Positions 60,964-64,000 of a DNA stretch of 64,000 bases are shown here, in pieces. Source of the stretch: Rhineura floridana (Eukaryota > Chordata > Lepidosauria > Squamata > Rhineuridae). Each line of letters opens with the position of its first letter. Position 1 is the first letter of the stretch. The stretch lies in contig NC_084481.1 of assembly GCF_030035675.1 (NCBI RefSeq), forward strand, positions 119,253,517-119,317,516, given 5' to 3'. Below the pieces are notes generated by a model. The model ran no database searches and was not told the DNA's origin. It saw only the letters and a list, made by a program, of their open reading frames with translations. A program made the translations under genes and the position numbers.

Positions 60964-61166
60964 CAGACTTGAACTTACAAGATCTCAACAGGGTGGTTTA
61001 TAATAGATGCTATTGGAGGTCACCAATTCATAGGGTCGCCATAAGTCATAATCAACTTGTTACAACAACGTGCAAAGTAGAACATTTGGCCACTGTATCT
61101 GTTCCTCTTGTACCACAACATGAAATCACACATTCTACTTGCATTATGTGCTACTCAAGTCACATC
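60964..61166 (+). repeat. Left arm of a perfect 203-bp inverted repeat
   Basis: I checked all 203 positions against 62008-61806 read in reverse complement and found no mismatch. It contains the last ~105 bases of a BovB 3' end (60964-61068) and about 98 bases of non-repeat flank. It is fused directly to the 5' edge of the L2 element at 60963. Confidence 0.97.
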
Positions 61167-61805
61167 TGAAATCTGCATCTGAAATAGCATATTCCAGAAA
61201 CAAATTGACTTTCTTATCTGCTATCTGTGAGAACATGGCCACAAAATGTCTTGTCTTCCTAAACAGAGTTTGTTTGGCTCAGGTTTGTAACACCTTGAAA
61301 GCATATGCACCCATTCAATTTTCACAGGAAATTTTTTTGTCTTGGAAAATGTGAATGTTTTTCTTTTTTTAGGAAAATAACTACTTGAAACATACTCTTA
61401 TGTTTGTTGCAGTAATCTTTAGGTGTTGCTGTGTCATTAAAATCTCTGATCTAATTACTTACATTTATCAAGGTAAATGTGGCGTCAGATGTGATCAGAG
61501 CAGCTGAATTTAATGATTGACTTTTTTCTTAAGCAGATGAGCTGAAACCTCTCATTAGATTTCAGTGTGAAGAACAATCAGAATTGCTTACCAGATAGAA
61601 ATGTGGAAAAAGTGAGCTATTCTGTGTCTTATTTTTGAATGGTGAACTAAAATGTGTGTGTTGAATTTCAGTATATGCTGTTAACTATGTGTAGATTTCC
61701 CAAAAGTTTTGTTCAGGCAAGCATCTCAGTATCCTAGTTGTTTGTCCTTGAAACACTTTGCTTTTTTTAGACTTCAGTCTAATTACAATGCCTAGTTTTT
61801 CTTCT
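61167..61805. other. Loop between the inverted arms
   Basis: 639 bases of AT-rich intronic DNA with no recognised repeat or coding signal. Confidence 0.6.
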
Positions 61806-62008
61806 GATGTGACTTGAGTAGCACATAATGCAAGTAGAATGTGTGATTTCATGTTGTGGTACAAGAGGAACAGATACAGTGGCCAAATGTTCTACTTTGC
61901 ACGTTGTTGTAACAAGTTGATTATGACTTATGGCGACCCTATGAATTGGTGACCTCCAATAGCATCTATTATAAACCACCCTGTTGAGATCTTGTAAGTT
62001 CAAGTCTG
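61806..62008 (-). repeat. Right arm of the inverted repeat (likely source copy)
   Basis: An exact reverse complement of the left arm. Here the BovB 3' end is continuous with a longer BovB body to the right, so this arm is the ancestral arrangement. Confidence 0.97.
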
Positions 62009-62575
62009 TGGCTTCCTTTATGGAATCGGTCCATCTCTTGTTTGGTCTTCCTCTTCTTCTGCTCCCTTCTGTTTTTCCCAGCATTATTGTCTTCTAATGA
62101 ATCATGTCTTCTCATTATGTGTCCAAAGTATGATAACCTCAGCTTCATCATTTTAGCTTCCAATGATAGTTCTCATTTAATATGCTCTATAACCCAAGTA
62201 TTTGTCTTTTTCGCAGTCCAGGGTATGTGCAAACCTCTCCTCCAACACCACATTTGAAATGAGTTGATTTTTCTCTTATCCACTTTTTTCACTGTCCAAC
62301 TTTCACATCTGTACGTAGAGATTGGGAATATCATGGTCTGGATGATCCTGACTTTAGTGTTCAGTGATACATCTTTGCATTTGAGGACCTTTTCTAGTTC
62401 TCTCATAGCGGCCCTCGCCAGTCCTAGCCTTCTTCTGATTTCTTGACTATTGTCTCCACAGTTAATGACTGTGCCAAGGTATTGATAATGCTTGACAAGT
62501 TCAGTGTCCTCATTGTCAACGTTAAAGTTACATAAATCTTCTGTTAGTCTTTAGTCTTCTTGACGTTCAGCTGCT
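61904..62575 (-). mobile_element. BovB LINE, 5'-truncated, broken
   Basis: Minus-strand words RELEKVLKCKDVSLNTKVR, CESWTVKKVDKRKINSF and WCWRRGLHIPWTAKKTN, then MEAKMMKLRLSYFGHIMRRH and RRRGRPNKRWTDSIKEA, are the BovB ORF2 C-terminus in more than one frame. The 3' end matches the copies at 29294 and 31917. Confidence 0.9.
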
Positions 62576-63469
62576 TTGCACTAGGGCAGTGGATATTAAG
62601 ACTACTGCTTTCATTGCAAGTGAAATACTGAGTAATGTTAAACATCTGGTATAATATTAATCTTCAGATGTATTCACACAATCCTTGCCAAATGGTATTT
62701 CCCATCAATGTCAATTAGACACCCAGATGCAGAAATATCATGGCTTTCTTAGAGCCCTGCATCTTAAAATTGTCTTGCAGTGTATACAGGACTGTGTTCA
62801 GAAAGCTTGCTGCTGCCATAGTGCAGCTGTGCTTGCTTGGGTGGCAAACCCTGTCCACATTGCACAGTAATATGATTGTACCTGTCAAAGGCAGTTGCTG
62901 ATGACAACAGTGCTTAACTCCAGACTAAAGCTCCACAGGCTGAGTAAAGGAATTGTTGCATTGCATTATGGTATCTGTTTTATAGAGCTTCTTTTATAAA
63001 CACTTTCATCCTCTGCAGCAATAAAAAATTACTTAAATATTGGAAGGATAGTCGGTCTCCGTGGTTGGGCATAGACAGTAGTTTCATAGTTATGGCAGAA
63101 AAATCTAGATCGAACCTTTTGTGTTAATGATAATTCTTAATCATGCCAAACATGTCACAATGCATTCATTGTCCAAGTAACAAGTCTCTTCATAATTGAT
63201 ACTGTAACACTATAAACATTTGCTTCTAGTAATAAGCCAGGGTCTCGCCAGGGCTAGATAAAGTTATCACTACTGTACTATACAAACTAGCCCCAGTTCC
63301 TTTCTGTAGCAAGAAGAGCTGGGAGGGAGGAAAGAGCCACTGTCCTCTTTCAGGCAGGCAAGACAAGAATAAACAAACTGTGTGAAATATTCAAGGAGTA
63401 CATAAAGCTTGGCACTTACAGAGCAGTATCCAGATCTATAGGGTGACCCTCTAATACAGCAAAGGCTGT

Positions 63470-63520
63470 CTTGCCTGTGTGTGTATGCGTCTGTGTATGC
63501 GTGTGTGTATATATTCTTTT
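63470..63520. repeat. TG-rich microsatellite, impure
   Basis: TGTGTG interrupted by TATGCG and CTG units. Confidence 0.8.
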
Positions 63521-63911
63521 GGTACATGAAACTTCATTGATTGCAAATTTTAGTTGATAGTGTACCCCTACATACAATTCTCCTATGAGTGCATTAGTGC
63601 TCCATGTCATTATGCAGCCTGTTCTGGCCATACTGGATTGAAGTTCCCATTCATTTTTGGTAGAACTGGTGTGTAAGTATGTTTTTTATAGGTTGAAGAG
63701 GCAAGCAGTGAAAGAACCGAGATGGAATAAGATGTAAAATTCATATAGTCATAGCTGTAACCAACAATAGTTTCCAGTGTGCCATTGTGGTTGTGGAGCG
63801 GTAAAGAATAGTACTAGCAGAATCACTTGGTTTAGCTTTATCTGTTAGTATAGCACTCAATTCATAGCATGCTTTTTCAGCCACCTATTATAGCAGATCT
63901 CAACACTCCAG

Positions 63912-64000
63912 GACAGCCTTTCCCCAACCTGGTACCCTCTGGATATTTTGCACTGCAACTCCCATTATCCCTGCCCATTACCCATGCTGGTTGGGACTGA
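63912..64000. repeat. Class B palindromic MITE, cut by the window end
   Basis: ACCCTCTGGATATTTTGCAC, TGCAACTCCCATTATCCCTG and CATGCTGGTTGGGACTGA are the left and central parts of a class B element. The right arm lies outside the window. Confidence 0.6.

Noticed and set aside
60954-61169. A short protein present twice (60954-61169 and within 61779-62084)
   Set aside because: The shared peptide is only the translation of the two arms of the inverted repeat (BovB tail plus flank), not a duplicated gene.

Overview
This is a stretch of vertebrate nuclear DNA, most likely from a squamate reptile, probably a lizard. Genes are split by GT-AG introns. The repeats combine BovB LINEs, Sauria-type SINEs with BovB-like tails and ACCTTT-type ends, CR1 and L2-clade LINEs, tRNA-Ala-derived SINEs and small palindromic hAT-type elements. 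I see no operons, phage, plasmid or CRISPR content.

Region 1 (1-24000): the coding part of COPB1 (coatomer subunit beta), + strand, 21 coding exons from the ATG at 1761 to the stop at 23721. The exons sum to exactly 2862 bases (953 codons plus stop), the length I recall for mammalian beta-COP. Introns carry a decayed L3/CR1 piece, a large broken L2-clade LINE, a CR1 3' end, SINEs and palindromic MITEs. Polyadenylation signals lie at 23970-23980.

Region 2 (24000-54690): about 30 kb of intergenic DNA with no host gene that I can support. It holds a 5'-complete BovB LINE (31917-35440) with 12-bp target duplications and a SINE inside it, a BovB copy with both ends but no middle (29294-30090), several L2-clade LINE pieces, hAT-type non-autonomous elements with 8-bp duplications, decayed PIF/Harbinger transposase, two Penelope-like scraps with hammerhead-like sequence, microsatellites and nested insertions.

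Region 3 (54690-64000): CpG-rich promoter, 5' UTR and first coding exon of RRAS2 (R-Ras2/TC21), + strand, followed by at least 8.8 kb of intron 1; the rest of the gene is outside the window. COPB1 followed by RRAS2 on the same strand matches the order I know from mammals. Intron 1 contains the most unusual structure here: a perfect 203-bp inverted repeat (60964-61166 and 61806-62008) that copies a BovB 3' end plus its flanking DNA and is fused to the 5' edge of a fairly intact L2-clade LINE insertion.

The two genes are not one pathway: beta-COP is a core part of the COPI vesicle coat and R-Ras2 is a plasma-membrane small GTPase. All remaining coding-like signals are transposon reverse transcriptase or transposase, or shadows in other frames.
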